A stretch of DNA of 9,197 nt from Oscillospiraceae bacterium (GTDB taxonomy: Bacteria > Bacillota > Clostridia > Oscillospirales > Acutalibacteraceae): the NCBI GenBank assembly GCA_003520555.1, contig DOUO01000019.1:1-9197 (forward strand), given 5' to 3'. Position 1 is the first letter of the stretch, and each line of letters begins with the position of its first letter. Made by a program: the position numbers and the translations under genes. Under the pieces are notes generated by a model that ran no database searches, was not told the origin of the DNA, and saw nothing but the letters and a program-made list of their open reading frames with translations. Positions 1-6,915 of this stretch are shown one piece after another.

Positions 1-1022
1 CCTGCCGCTACGGCTACAAAGCCGAATTCCTCGGTAGGCTCAACAGGTTCAAAAGCTTCCTTTTCTGCCTTTTTTGGCTTTTTGTTAGCGGCCTTCGCGT
101 TTTTATGCTGTTCCTTCATGTTTTCTACCTTAACGGTAAGAAGGTCGCCGAATTCCATTCCCTTTGAAAGAGCGTTGCCGGGAACCTCGGTATGGACATG
201 AACCTTTATGATTTCGTCATCGTTTACAACCACAACGCAGTCTCCGATGTTCTTGAGGAAATCACGCAGTTCTTCGGGGTCGGTATCGATTTCGGGGTTT
301 CTGCCTACGATAAATTCGGTGCAGTATGTAAATTCAATATCGTCGTCAAACTCTGCGGCGGCGCTTTCAAAGTTTTCCATCGTGGGTTCGTTGGTTTCGT
401 CATACTCAACAACCACGCCGTCCCTGAAGTAACTGAGCATACCCTCAAAGATTGTGCAAAGTCCCTTGCCGCCGGCGTCAACTACGCCTGCCTTTTTAAG
501 CACGGGAAGAAGCTCGGGGGTAATTGAAAGCGCGTCGTTGGCGGCGTCGGTAATGGTCTGCCAAACGTTAATGGCGGAGCTGTCGGTATTTGCCGCTTCA
601 ACGCCGGCTTCATAAGCCATGCGCGCAACCGTGAGGATTGTACCCTCGGTGGGCTTCATAACAGCCTTGTACGCTGCTTCAACGCCTATACCCAAAGCAG
701 CGGCAATGTTTTTGCCGTTAACCTCTTCCATGCCCTTAAGTCCCTGGGCAAAGCCGCGGAAAAGGATTGAAGTGATAACGCCCGAGTTGCCTCGTGCGCC
801 GCGAAGCATTGAAGACGCCGTAATTTCGGCTACCTCGCCGGCGTTGGTGCCGTCGTAATCCTCAAGCGCCTTGGCGGCGGCCATGATGGTCATAGACATA
901 TTTGTACCTGTGTCCCCGTCGGGCACAGGGAAAATATTGAGGTCGTTAATGTGATTTTTCTGAACGCTGATATTGTGCGCTCCGGAAATCACGGCTTGCT
1001 TCAAAATTTCTCCGTTAATCAT
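1..1022 (-). CDS. fakA: FakA/YloV-type fatty acid kinase (DAK2/DhaL domain), C-terminus cut off by window edge
   Basis: The reading frame starts at an ATG at 1022 and stays open to base 1, giving 340 complete codons of a family usually about 550 residues long. The N-terminal half is a DhaL-type ATP-binding domain. It has PDGDTGTNM at residues 34-42, whose aspartates hold Mg-ATP in this fold, then RGARGNSG at 74-81, PTEGT at 124-128 and DAGGKGL at 182-188. The middle domain has Cys234 (YCTEF) and the pair HVHT at 275-278, matching from memory the zinc-binding Cys and His residues of Staphylococcus FakA. A Lys/Glu-rich linker (about 300-330) leads to GFVAVAA, the start of the C-terminal DegV-like domain. 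In the known family FakA phosphorylates fatty acids held by FakB in the cytoplasm, feeding exogenous fatty acids into phospholipid synthesis. A Shine-Dalgarno AAGGATG lies about 8 nt before the ATG. No fakB is visible here. Confidence 0.93.
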   Translation of the reverse strand, partial: MINGEILKQAVISGAHNISVQKNHINDLNIFPVPDGDTGTNMSMTIMAAAKALEDYDGTNAGEVAEITASSMLRGARGNSGVITSILFRGFAQGLKGMEEVNGKNIAAALGIGVEAAYKAVMKPTEGTILTVARMAYEAGVEAANTDSSAINVWQTITDAANDALSITPELLPVLKKAGVVDAGGKGLCTIFEGMLSYFRDGVVVEYDETNEPTMENFESAAAEFDDDIEFTYCTEFIVGRNPEIDTDPEELRDFLKNIGDCVVVVNDDEIIKVHVHTEVPGNALSKGMEFGDLLTVKVENMKEQHKNAKAANKKPKKAEKEAFEPVEPTEEFGFVAVAA

Positions 1023-1050
1023 AAATGCACATCCTTTTTATGTACTTAGC

Positions 1051-1080
1051 ATGGTTAAACTTAATTTCATACATAACCAT
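1051..1080. repeat. Inverted repeat at the fakA transcription start
   Basis: ATGGTTA (1051-1057) and TAACCAT (1074-1080) form a perfect 7-bp inverted repeat with a 16-bp spacer. The right arm overlaps the -10 box by two bases, and the repeat covers the predicted transcription start. This is where a repressor would bind. I do not recognise the sequence as a known regulator site. It does not match the FapR operator as I remember it. Confidence 0.35.
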
Positions 1081-1107
1081 TATACATTTTTCCGCAAAAT
1101 TTTTCAA
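1079..1107 (-). promoter_or_regulatory. Sigma-A-type promoter of fakA
   Basis: On the minus strand a -35 TTGAAA (1102-1107) and a consensus -10 TATAAT (1079-1084) are separated by exactly 17 bp. The predicted transcript starts near 1072, leaving a leader of about 50 nt before the fakA ATG at 1022. This makes fakA independent of the ymdB cluster upstream, despite the same orientation. Confidence 0.8.
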
Positions 1108-1140
1108 TAGCAATTTATTAGATAATTGTTAAAATTTTGA

Positions 1141-1914
1141 CTATTCAACGCGTATACTTTCAGCACTTTTGCAGAGTCCGGACTTGTCGTCAATGTCAAA
1201 AAGCACTGCTTCAAGCTTACAATCACCGCTTGCCAAATCAAAGCGCTGCGGCAGCTTTGTTTTCAGTTTTTCTATAATTATTTCGGTTTTTACGCCCAAA
1301 ACGGAATTAACGGTGCCCGTCATGCCTGCGTCGGTGATGTAACCGGTACCCTTCGGAAGAACCTGAGCGTCCGAAGTCTGAACATGTGTATGCGTTCCGA
1401 ACACCGCCGACACCCTGCCGTCCAGATAATAGCCGAGCGCGCGCTTTTCGCTGGTAGTTTCGGCATGAAAGTCAACTATTATTATCTTGCTTTCGGCTTT
1501 TTCAAGCATGCGGTCCGCGGTTTCGAACGCACAGGCAAGTCCGTTTTCGATGTTTATGTTGCCCATAAGGTTTATTACCGTAATTATTCTTCTGCCGGCG
1601 TCAATGTTCACTATACCGCGTCCGGGAGTTGTACCGCCCGGAAAATTTGCAGGGCGGACAACAAACGGATTTTCGTCAAGATAATCAAAGACCTCTTTTC
1701 TGCGGAAGGCATGGTTGCCAAGCGTTATGCAGTCCGCGCCGCTGTCAAAAAGGTATTTTGCCGACGAAGGGGTCAGTCCGTTTCCGTCTGCCGAGTTTTC
1801 ACCGTTGCAGATAACAAAATCTATGCCTTTTATTTTTTTCAGCGACGGAAGCCTGCTGCGAAGGTATTTACAGCCCACGCTGCCCACTACGTCGCCTATG
1901 CAAAGTATTCTCAT
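1141..1914 (-). CDS. ymdB: YmdB-family metallophosphoesterase (2',3'-cyclic nucleotide phosphodiesterase)
   Basis: The 257-residue product matches the YmdB family along its whole length (about 264 in Bacillus). The metal and active-site residues are in place: GDVVGS with Asp8, NGEN with Glu39 and Asn40, GNH with Asn67 and His68, DFHAE with His150, and GTHTHVQT with His175 and His177. The family motif around VRPANFP (87-92) and the GYITDAGMTG stretch (191-200) are also present. YmdB hydrolyses cyclic nucleotides in the cytoplasm. In B. subtilis it controls the choice between biofilm and motile states and affects RNA turnover. The ATG at 1914 is preceded by GAGGTG at about 5 nt spacing. The gene starts 30 nt after yqfD ends, on the same strand with no terminator between, so it probably belongs to the yqfCD transcript. 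GNHAFRRKE replaces the GNHTWDKKE I remember from Bacillus, a variant I associate with Clostridia. Confidence 0.93.
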   Translation of the reverse strand: MRILCIGDVVGSVGCKYLRSRLPSLKKIKGIDFVICNGENSADGNGLTPSSAKYLFDSGADCITLGNHAFRRKEVFDYLDENPFVVRPANFPGGTTPGRGIVNIDAGRRIITVINLMGNINIENGLACAFETADRMLEKAESKIIIVDFHAETTSEKRALGYYLDGRVSAVFGTHTHVQTSDAQVLPKGTGYITDAGMTGTVNSVLGVKTEIIIEKLKTKLPQRFDLASGDCKLEAVLFDIDDKSGLCKSAESIRVE

Positions 1915-1944
1915 ATCGACACCTCGTAATCCTTAAACTCTATT

Positions 1945-3126
1945 TTACTCCTCCTCGACCGTGAAATCAACAGTATTTGCTATATTTTCATTAAAAATAT
2001 AAGCGGCGCGGCACGTATACGAGTTTTTGTCCTTTTTTATTTTGATATCGCGGCTGACGGTCTTGCTTTCGTTTTTTTCAAAGGCTTCGAAAAGCGCAAG
2101 CCTGTTTTCGGCTGCCTTTTCCGCCTGCGACGCGGAAAGCTTTACCGCTGTTTCACCTATTTCAACGGCGGTCTCGGTTTTAAATCCGATGGGCATAGCG
2201 CAGGAATTCAGAATAAAGTTTTCGCTTTTTTCGGTAAACGCCGAGTTCGTAAAGCTTTGATACGCCATGCTGCAGGGCAGACTGAAATTAAACATAAAGA
2301 AACGTTTTCGCTCGGCGATATTTTCTTTTAAGGAATTATATTTTATTGCTTCGGGTATGGTAAATTCTTTTACAGAATTAACATCGGCATAAATATCAGC
2401 GTCGGCGCAAACATAACGAATCGTGTTTTGCTCGGTTGCCAAAACCCCGCTGACAAGCATTGCGCCCTTGACCACGCCGCTGCCGCGCGTAACGGTCAGC
2501 GTTCCGTTTCTAACATTGCAGCCTGTAATTACACCGTCGGCTGACGAAATTATGTTTCGCGGAGTTTGGTGCGTGTTGACGGCCGGCTTTTTTGCCTTTT
2601 CGCGCACCTCAACCGACGCTTTGCCAGAGCTCAAATTTACGCTCAGCCAACCGAGTTCCGGAACCTCAAGCAAGGTTCGCCGCTTGATTTTCGCGGTGTC
2701 AAGGCTGTTTCTGAAGCATCCGCTGTAAAGCCCGTTTTCGGCAAGTGTACTCAGCAAACGGGTTTCGCTGACGTTTTCACAACCGTTTATTTCAACCGTC
2801 CACACAAATGACGAAAGAAAAATAATAAGCGCAACGCCTGCCGCAGCTCCGAAGAGCAAGCCCTTGCGGTAACGGTATTTTGCCGCAACAAAAGGCAATC
2901 CGCGTTTTTTTGTTATTTTGAGCCTGACGCCTGCTTTTCGGGCGGTAAGACGGATTTTACGGTAATCGCCCGCCGCCATGCTGCCGCGCAGTCCTCCGGC
3001 TGTCGGACTTGCGTTCCAAAGATTTATGCCCGAACGGACGGTCAGATTTAAAAAACGTTCGGGGAATTTACCGCTGCCCTCAAAGTCCACGTTTCCTTTA
3101 ATAAAACGAAAAATACTGTTCAGCAT
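1945..3126 (-). CDS. yqfD: Sporulation protein YqfD
   Basis: With the ATG at 3126 the product has 393 residues, close to the 398 I remember for Bacillus YqfD. The N-terminus carries the family pattern: FIKGNVDFEG, then FPERFLNL and GINLWN. After that comes a basic cytoplasmic segment and one transmembrane helix at about residues 89-109 (GLLFGAAAGVALIIFL). A large domain lies outside the cytoplasmic membrane, with a POTRA-like pattern (VEINGCENVSE, then LGWLSVNL and ASVEVREK). YqfD is conserved in endospore formers and made in the mother cell; its exact job is not settled. The frame can be extended to a TTG at 3141. I prefer the ATG because GAGGTG sits about 4 nt upstream and overlaps the yqfC stop codon, leaving 8 nt between the genes and suggesting translational coupling. 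Confidence 0.92.
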   Translation of the reverse strand: MLNSIFRFIKGNVDFEGSGKFPERFLNLTVRSGINLWNASPTAGGLRGSMAAGDYRKIRLTARKAGVRLKITKKRGLPFVAAKYRYRKGLLFGAAAGVALIIFLSSFVWTVEINGCENVSETRLLSTLAENGLYSGCFRNSLDTAKIKRRTLLEVPELGWLSVNLSSGKASVEVREKAKKPAVNTHQTPRNIISSADGVITGCNVRNGTLTVTRGSGVVKGAMLVSGVLATEQNTIRYVCADADIYADVNSVKEFTIPEAIKYNSLKENIAERKRFFMFNFSLPCSMAYQSFTNSAFTEKSENFILNSCAMPIGFKTETAVEIGETAVKLSASQAEKAAENRLALFEAFEKNESKTVSRDIKIKKDKNSYTCRAAYIFNENIANTVDFTVEEE

Positions 3127-3134
3127 ACCGCACC

Positions 3135-3377
3135 TCAGCAAACAAACTCAACAGAGGTTACAAAGCCTTCGATTTCAACACAGGAGCAGGATATGCACCT
3201 TACGGTAAGACCGCGTCCGTTGAAAGATATTATCATTTTATTGGTATTTATTTTAATGTTTTCCGATTCATATCGCAGTATTCCCGTTGAGCCTTCCACG
3301 GTGATGCGACGGTTTGCGGTCATTTCAATAAGCGGCATTTCACCCATGTCAAAGCCTAATCTGTCCTTATCCTTCAA
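3135..3377 (-). CDS. yqfC: Sporulation protein YqfC (YabP/YqfC family)
   Basis: This 80-residue protein has the YabP/YqfC pattern: RLGFDMGEMPLIEMTANRRI at residues 6-25, VEGSTGILRYESENI, and RGLTVRCISCSCVEIEGFVTSVEF near the C-terminus. It has no transmembrane segment and probably folds as a small beta-rich cytoplasmic protein. The family is confined to endospore formers, and yqfC is normally followed directly by yqfD, as here. The start is a TTG at 3377. It is chosen because GAGGTG lies 7 nt upstream, whereas the first internal ATG (residue 11) would remove conserved sequence. The two genes probably act together in the mother cell; the molecular function is unknown. Confidence 0.9.
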   Translation of the reverse strand: MKDKDRLGFDMGEMPLIEMTANRRITVEGSTGILRYESENIKINTNKMIISFNGRGLTVRCISCSCVEIEGFVTSVEFVC

Positions 3378-3407
3378 ATTTTTTCACCTCAAAATATGTG
3401 ATTCATT

Positions 3408-3435
3408 AATTATTATGCGCGCGGCTTCATATATA
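3408..3435 (+). promoter_or_regulatory. Weak candidate sigma-E-like promoter of the ylbJ-like gene
   Basis: On the plus strand AATTATT (3408-3414) and CATATATA (3428-3435) are 13 bp apart, a partial match to the sigma-E pattern (5 of 7 and 5 of 8 positions). It overlaps the yqfC promoter candidate on the other strand. The predicted start near 3442 would leave only about 8 nt before the ATG, which counts against it. No better sigma-A promoter is seen in the 72 bp. Confidence 0.2.
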
Positions 3436-3438
3436 TTA
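3410..3438 (-). promoter_or_regulatory. Candidate sigma-E-like promoter of yqfC
   Basis: On the minus strand TAATATA (3432-3438) and CATAATAA (3410-3417) are separated by 14 bp. This resembles the mother-cell sigma-E pattern (kmATATT, 13-15 bp, CATACAmT) with mismatches. The predicted start near 3403 leaves about 25 nt before the TTG, enough to hold the GAGGTG ribosome binding site at 3385-3390. The assignment rests on this spacing and on the sporulation genes downstream; the region is AT-rich, so a chance match is possible. Confidence 0.4.
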
Positions 3439-3449
3439 TTGGTGATTGA

Positions 3450-4517
3450 ATGTACTTAAAGGCATATGGAAAAAGCATTTTCCGTTCAGCGGGAGGAGTG
3501 TGCGCGGCGACAATCGCGGCGCTGTTGATTATGTACTCCGAAAACGGCAGAAACGGAGCGGCAAGCGGTATTGAGATAAGCCTGAAAATACTTGCGCCTT
3601 CGCTGTTCCCGTTTATGACGGCTGTAAATTTGATGATAAACACGGGCTTTTGCGTCGCCGCGGGAAAAGCGCTTGAAAAACCTTCAAGGCTATTGTTCGG
3701 GCTTGGAGGCAGCTTTGCGACAGTTTTTTTGTTGAGTATGGTAGGCGGCTATCCCGTAGGAGCTGCGGGTATAAGCAAGCTTTATTCCTCAGGAGAATTA
3801 AGCGAGAATGAAGCCAAGCGTGCTTCGCTGTTTTGCGTCGGCGCAGGCCCGGGATTTTTGATAAGCTATGTCGGAGTCGGGCTGTACTCGAACAGGACGA
3901 TTGGAGCGTACCTGCTGATTTCTCAAATAATATCCGCTGTACTGCTTGGAATTGCCGCAAGATTTTTATACAGAAACGAAATTGATATTTCTAAAAAGGA
4001 AATAAAGCAGGCTTCTCTTCCGTTTTCTCAGGCTATGACGGAAGCCGTGTATTCGGCTTCGCGGTCAATGGCGGCAATTGCGGGCTTTGTCATTGTTTTC
4101 AGCACGTTTTTGTCCGTTTGCGAAGGCATTGTGCAAAGCAAAACCGCAATGCAGGGAATAAGATTAACGCTTGAGGTATGCTCCGCCGCCGGGCTTTTGA
4201 GCGGCGTTATGCCGCTTGACGCAATTGCCTTTGCCGCAGGCTTCGGCGGAATATGCGTGCATTTTCAGATTTTTTCCGCCTTGGGAAAAGTAAAGGTGAG
4301 CAAGGTGTTATTTTTCGTTTTCAGAATTATACAAGGATTGCTCACCGCGCTTTTTACCCATATTTTAATGTTTATGATACCGGTGCCCGTGCAGGTGTTT
4401 TCAACGCAAAGCAGAGCCTTCGGGGAAGTTTTCGGCGGAAATCTGCTGTCCGGAGCAATGCTTGTTGCGGTAGCGATTTGCTTTTTGATATCGGTTAAAA
4501 ACATAAAAAAGGTTTAG
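3450..4517 (+). CDS. ylbJ: YlbJ-like sporulation integral membrane protein (Gate/nucleoside-recognition domain)
   Basis: The product is a 355-residue polytopic membrane protein with roughly eight hydrophobic segments. Recognisable Gate-domain elements are LAPSLFPF (48-55) followed by a helix, SMVGGYPVGA (96-105), the stretch LYSSGELSENEAKRAS (111-126), and VGAGPGFLI (130-138). The second half (about 200-350) repeats the same helix-GG/YP-like arrangement more loosely. In Bacillus YlbJ is a mother-cell membrane protein needed for heat-resistant spores. Its transported substrate is not established, and Bacillus YlbJ is somewhat longer (about 400). GGTGAT a few bases before the ATG at 3450 is a weak, close ribosome binding site. 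The gene diverges from yqfC across 72 bp and is followed 20 nt later by asnB. The family call is firm at the Gate-domain level and less firm for YlbJ itself. Confidence 0.7.
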   Translation: MYLKAYGKSIFRSAGGVCAATIAALLIMYSENGRNGAASGIEISLKILAPSLFPFMTAVNLMINTGFCVAAGKALEKPSRLLFGLGGSFATVFLLSMVGGYPVGAAGISKLYSSGELSENEAKRASLFCVGAGPGFLISYVGVGLYSNRTIGAYLLISQIISAVLLGIAARFLYRNEIDISKKEIKQASLPFSQAMTEAVYSASRSMAAIAGFVIVFSTFLSVCEGIVQSKTAMQGIRLTLEVCSAAGLLSGVMPLDAIAFAAGFGGICVHFQIFSALGKVKVSKVLFFVFRIIQGLLTALFTHILMFMIPVPVQVFSTQSRAFGEVFGGNLLSGAMLVAVAICFLISVKNIKKV

Positions 4518-4537
4518 CAATTAACGGAGGTAAATTT

Positions 4538-6370
4538 ATGTGCGGAATTGCAGGATGGATTGAAAAGGACAGCAAAATGATTGACAGAATAAACACACTT
4601 AATGAAATGTCAAAAACCCTGGAGAGACGCGGTCCGGACGAAAACGGTATTTACGTTAACGACGGCACGGCGCTGATTCATCGCAGGCTTGCGGTAATTG
4701 ACCGTGAAAACGGCAAGCAGCCCATGGCGGTCAGTCACGACGGAGTAACATATGTAATTGTATATAACGGCGAGCTTTACAACGCGCCGGAGCTCAGAGA
4801 GGAGCTTAAAGCAAACGGATTTCATTTTCGAGGACACAGCGACACCGAGGTTGTGCTGAAAACCTGCGTGCTGTACGGCGAAGCCGCGCCTGAAAAGCTG
4901 AACGGAATTTTTGCCTTCGCGCTGTACAGAAGCGACGACAAAAGCGTGTTTTTGTGCCGTGACCGCATTGGCGTGAAGCCGCTTTTTTACAGTGAATACA
5001 ACAACGGAATAGTGTTTGGGTCCGAAATAAAGGCGCTGCTTGCAAGCGGAGTGGTTAAGCCGCAAATTGACGAACAGGGGCTAAATGAAATTTTCTTCCT
5101 CGGTCCCGCCAGAACTCCGTCATGCGGAGTGTTTAAGGGCGTACATGAGCTAAACCCGGGAGAATGCGCAGTATACAAAGGCGGAAGGCTGAGGCGCAGA
5201 ACATATTTTTCGCTTGAGGCGCATGAACACGGCGACAATGAAAAGCAAACAATTGAAAACACACGGTATTTGCTGACCGACGCAATTGAGAGACAGCTTG
5301 TAAGCGACGTGCCTATGTGTTTCTTCTTATCGGGCGGACTTGACAGCAGTATAATTGTAAAAACCGCCGCCGAATACCGACGCGCGCACAAGCTCGGCAG
5401 GGTTGACAGCTTTTCGGTTGAATACAGCGGCAACAGAAAGTATTTCAGAAAAAGCAAGTTTCAGCCGACGCCCGATTACGATTTTATCCGACTTATGGCA
5501 AAGAACGCCGGAGCACGGCACAACGAGGTTGTGCTTGACAACGCCATGCTTGCGGACGCGCTTTATGACAGCGTTAAAGCGCGCGATTTGCCGGGATATG
5601 TTGACGTGGATTCTTCGCTGTTGCTGTTTTGCCGCGAACTGAAAAATGACTTTACAGTTGCGCTTTCGGGCGAATGTGCCGACGAGCTTTTCGGCGGTTA
5701 TCCGTGGTATTTCAATGAGGAAATACTGTTTGAGGACTGCTTTCCGTGGTCGCCGAGCCTTGATATCCGCCGTTCGGTTTTAAAAAGCGGCGTGCTTAAA
5801 AACGGAGAAGAATACGCGCGCCAGCGATACCTTGACACAATTTCGGCCGTGCCGAAGCTTAAGGGCGAAAGCAGACTTGAAAGCCGTATGCGCGAAATGT
5901 TCGCGCTGAATTTTTACTGGTTTATGCAATGCCTTTTGGAACGCAAGGACAGGTGTTCGATGTACAGCGGATTTGAGGTCAGGGTTCCGTTTTGCGACTA
6001 CAGGCTTGTGGACTACGCGTTCAACATGCCGTGGAACCTGAAGGCGTACGGCGGAAGAGAAAAAGGAATTGTGCGCAAGGCTTTTGAGGACATTCTGCCA
6101 AAGGAAATTGTTTGGCGCAAGAAAAGCCCCTACCCGAAAACGCACAACCCGGAATATTTTAATATTTGTGCCGAAAGGGTTAAAATAATTCTTAAAAAGA
6201 AAAATCAACTTACCGAGCTGTTAAACACGAACCAAATTGAGCTGATTATTGAAAACCCAAGCAGCGTAAAAACGCCATGGTACGGGCAGCTGATGCAGGC
6301 GCCGCAGATTTTGGCGTATATAATTGAGCTTGATTATTTGTTTGAAAAATATAAGGTTGAAATTATTTAG
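4538..6370 (+). CDS. asnB: Asparagine synthetase, glutamine-hydrolysing (class II)
   Basis: This 610-residue enzyme makes asparagine from aspartate, ATP and glutamine in the cytoplasm. The N-terminal glutaminase domain starts MCGIAGW; Cys2 becomes the catalytic N-terminal nucleophile after Met removal. It shows RRGPDENG (30-37), HRRLAVID (48-55), YNGELYN (76-82), SDTEVVL (101-107) and RDRIGVKPL (141-149). The C-terminal synthetase domain has the ATP-pyrophosphatase loop SGGLDSS at 265-271 and SGECADELFGGY at 377-388. A segment YFRKSKFQPTPDYDF near 305-320 follows the SFSVEY strand and is typical, in my memory, of clostridial forms. No key residue is missing. GGAGG at 4526-4530 lies 7 nt before the ATG. 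Its placement directly after a sporulation membrane gene recalls Bacillus AsnO (about 614 residues), the asparagine synthetase needed for sporulation, so a developmental role is possible. Confidence 0.95.
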   Translation: MCGIAGWIEKDSKMIDRINTLNEMSKTLERRGPDENGIYVNDGTALIHRRLAVIDRENGKQPMAVSHDGVTYVIVYNGELYNAPELREELKANGFHFRGHSDTEVVLKTCVLYGEAAPEKLNGIFAFALYRSDDKSVFLCRDRIGVKPLFYSEYNNGIVFGSEIKALLASGVVKPQIDEQGLNEIFFLGPARTPSCGVFKGVHELNPGECAVYKGGRLRRRTYFSLEAHEHGDNEKQTIENTRYLLTDAIERQLVSDVPMCFFLSGGLDSSIIVKTAAEYRRAHKLGRVDSFSVEYSGNRKYFRKSKFQPTPDYDFIRLMAKNAGARHNEVVLDNAMLADALYDSVKARDLPGYVDVDSSLLLFCRELKNDFTVALSGECADELFGGYPWYFNEEILFEDCFPWSPSLDIRRSVLKSGVLKNGEEYARQRYLDTISAVPKLKGESRLESRMREMFALNFYWFMQCLLERKDRCSMYSGFEVRVPFCDYRLVDYAFNMPWNLKAYGGREKGIVRKAFEDILPKEIVWRKKSPYPKTHNPEYFNICAERVKIILKKKNQLTELLNTNQIELIIENPSSVKTPWYGQLMQAPQILAYIIELDYLFEKYKVEII

Positions 6371-6385
6371 CCGCTGTGCTATTAT
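6357..6385 (+). promoter_or_regulatory. Extended -10 promoter of the PAP2 gene, inside the end of asnB
   Basis: TTGAAA (6357-6362) and TATTAT (6380-6385) are 17 bp apart, and TG at 6377-6378 supplies an extended -10 element. Counting seven bases from the end of the -10 puts the start of transcription on 6392, the A of the PAP2 ATG. A second match, TATAAT at 6383-6388, would start transcription inside the gene. Confidence 0.55.
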
Positions 6386-6391
6386 AATTGT

Positions 6392-6883
6392 ATGAATAAG
6401 GAACGTTACGCGCGCACAGTCGCGTTTTTTAAGGAAAATAAAAGAGCCCGATTTTGGCTCGCGGTAATATATAAATATTTGCCCAACGTTGTTTTTATTT
6501 CATACGCCGGACTGCTGGCGTACACATTCTTTTACATGCGCGACAACTTTTGGGAGATTATGCTGTTTCCTTTGGGAGTGTTGATTTTCACGAGCGTTTT
6601 CAGGGCGATAATCAATGAACCGCGTCCGTATGAATACTACGGGATTGAATCTGTTTTTGAAAAAAAGACCAAAGGAAAAAGCCTGCCGAGTCGACACACC
6701 GCAAGCACGTTTATTATTGCTATGGCGTTTTATTCGGTTAACCCGGTGCTGGGAATTATTATGATACTTATTTCGGTTTTGATTGGCGCTTCAAGGGTGC
6801 TTGCGGGAGCGCATTATATTCGCGACGTGTTAATTGCGATGGCTATCAGCCTTGAAATAGGTTGGATTATGCTTGTAAACTAA
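6392..6883 (+). CDS. PAP2-family membrane phosphatase
   Basis: The 163-residue product carries the three acid-phosphatase signature motifs in order. R71-X6-R78-P79 is a form of KX6RP with the lysine replaced by arginine. PSRH at 99-102 is a variant of PSGH. SRVLAGAHYIRD at 134-145 fits SRX5HX3D. His102 and His141 are the expected catalytic histidines, on the outer face of the membrane. Hydrophobic segments lie at about 30-48, 54-72, 104-118, 119-134 and 146-162. Family members remove phosphate from lipid substrates such as phosphatidate, phosphatidylglycerol phosphate or undecaprenyl pyrophosphate; the substrate cannot be read from the sequence. The gene begins 21 nt after asnB but has no Shine-Dalgarno sequence before the ATG. 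No alternative in-frame start looks better. A promoter immediately upstream and a terminator one base past the stop codon suggest it can also be a single-gene transcript. Confidence 0.88.
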   Translation: MNKERYARTVAFFKENKRARFWLAVIYKYLPNVVFISYAGLLAYTFFYMRDNFWEIMLFPLGVLIFTSVFRAIINEPRPYEYYGIESVFEKKTKGKSLPSRHTASTFIIAMAFYSVNPVLGIIMILISVLIGASRVLAGAHYIRDVLIAMAISLEIGWIMLVN

Positions 6884-6884
6884 A

Positions 6885-6915
6885 AGGACGACCGCATGGT
6901 CGTCCTCTTTATTTT
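6885..6915. terminator. Intrinsic terminator between convergent genes, probably bidirectional
   Basis: A perfect 9-bp stem, AGGACGACC (6885-6893) and GGTCGTCCT (6898-6906), closes a GCAT loop. On the plus strand it is followed by CTTTATTTT (6907-6915), ending the PAP2 transcript whose stop codon is at 6881-6883. On the minus strand it lies 2 nt after the stop of the FMN reductase fusion and is followed by only three T residues and then AGTTT, so termination in that direction may be weaker. Confidence 0.85.

Noticed and set aside
192..527. A 111-codon plus-strand frame opposite fakA
   Set aside because: It is the mirror of conserved FakA codons and has no ribosome binding site or recognisable domain.
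1095..1139. AT-only inverted repeat (CAAAATTTT and AAAATTTTG, 27-nt spacer) as a terminator after ymdB
   Set aside because: The stem is nearly all A/T with a long loop and no T-run beyond it, so it would not be stable. It is more likely a chance match in AT-rich spacer.
1384..1929. A 181-codon plus-strand frame opposite ymdB
   Set aside because: It lies fully antisense to a gene with all its catalytic motifs. Its product has low-complexity Ala/Arg/Val/Tyr composition and no family pattern, and there is no ribosome binding site.
3127..3141. TTG at 3141 as the start of yqfD
   Set aside because: It would overlap yqfC and lacks a ribosome binding site, while the ATG at 3126 has GAGGTG at good spacing.
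3613..3960. A 115-codon minus-strand frame inside the ylbJ-like gene
   Set aside because: It opposes the conserved Gate-domain core, and its basic, Ser/Leu-rich product matches nothing.
4987..5457. Minus-strand frames of 140-160 codons inside asnB (also 4610-5065 and 5780-6208)
   Set aside because: asnB has every expected motif across these spans. The antisense products are Cys/Ser/Arg-rich with no start signals.
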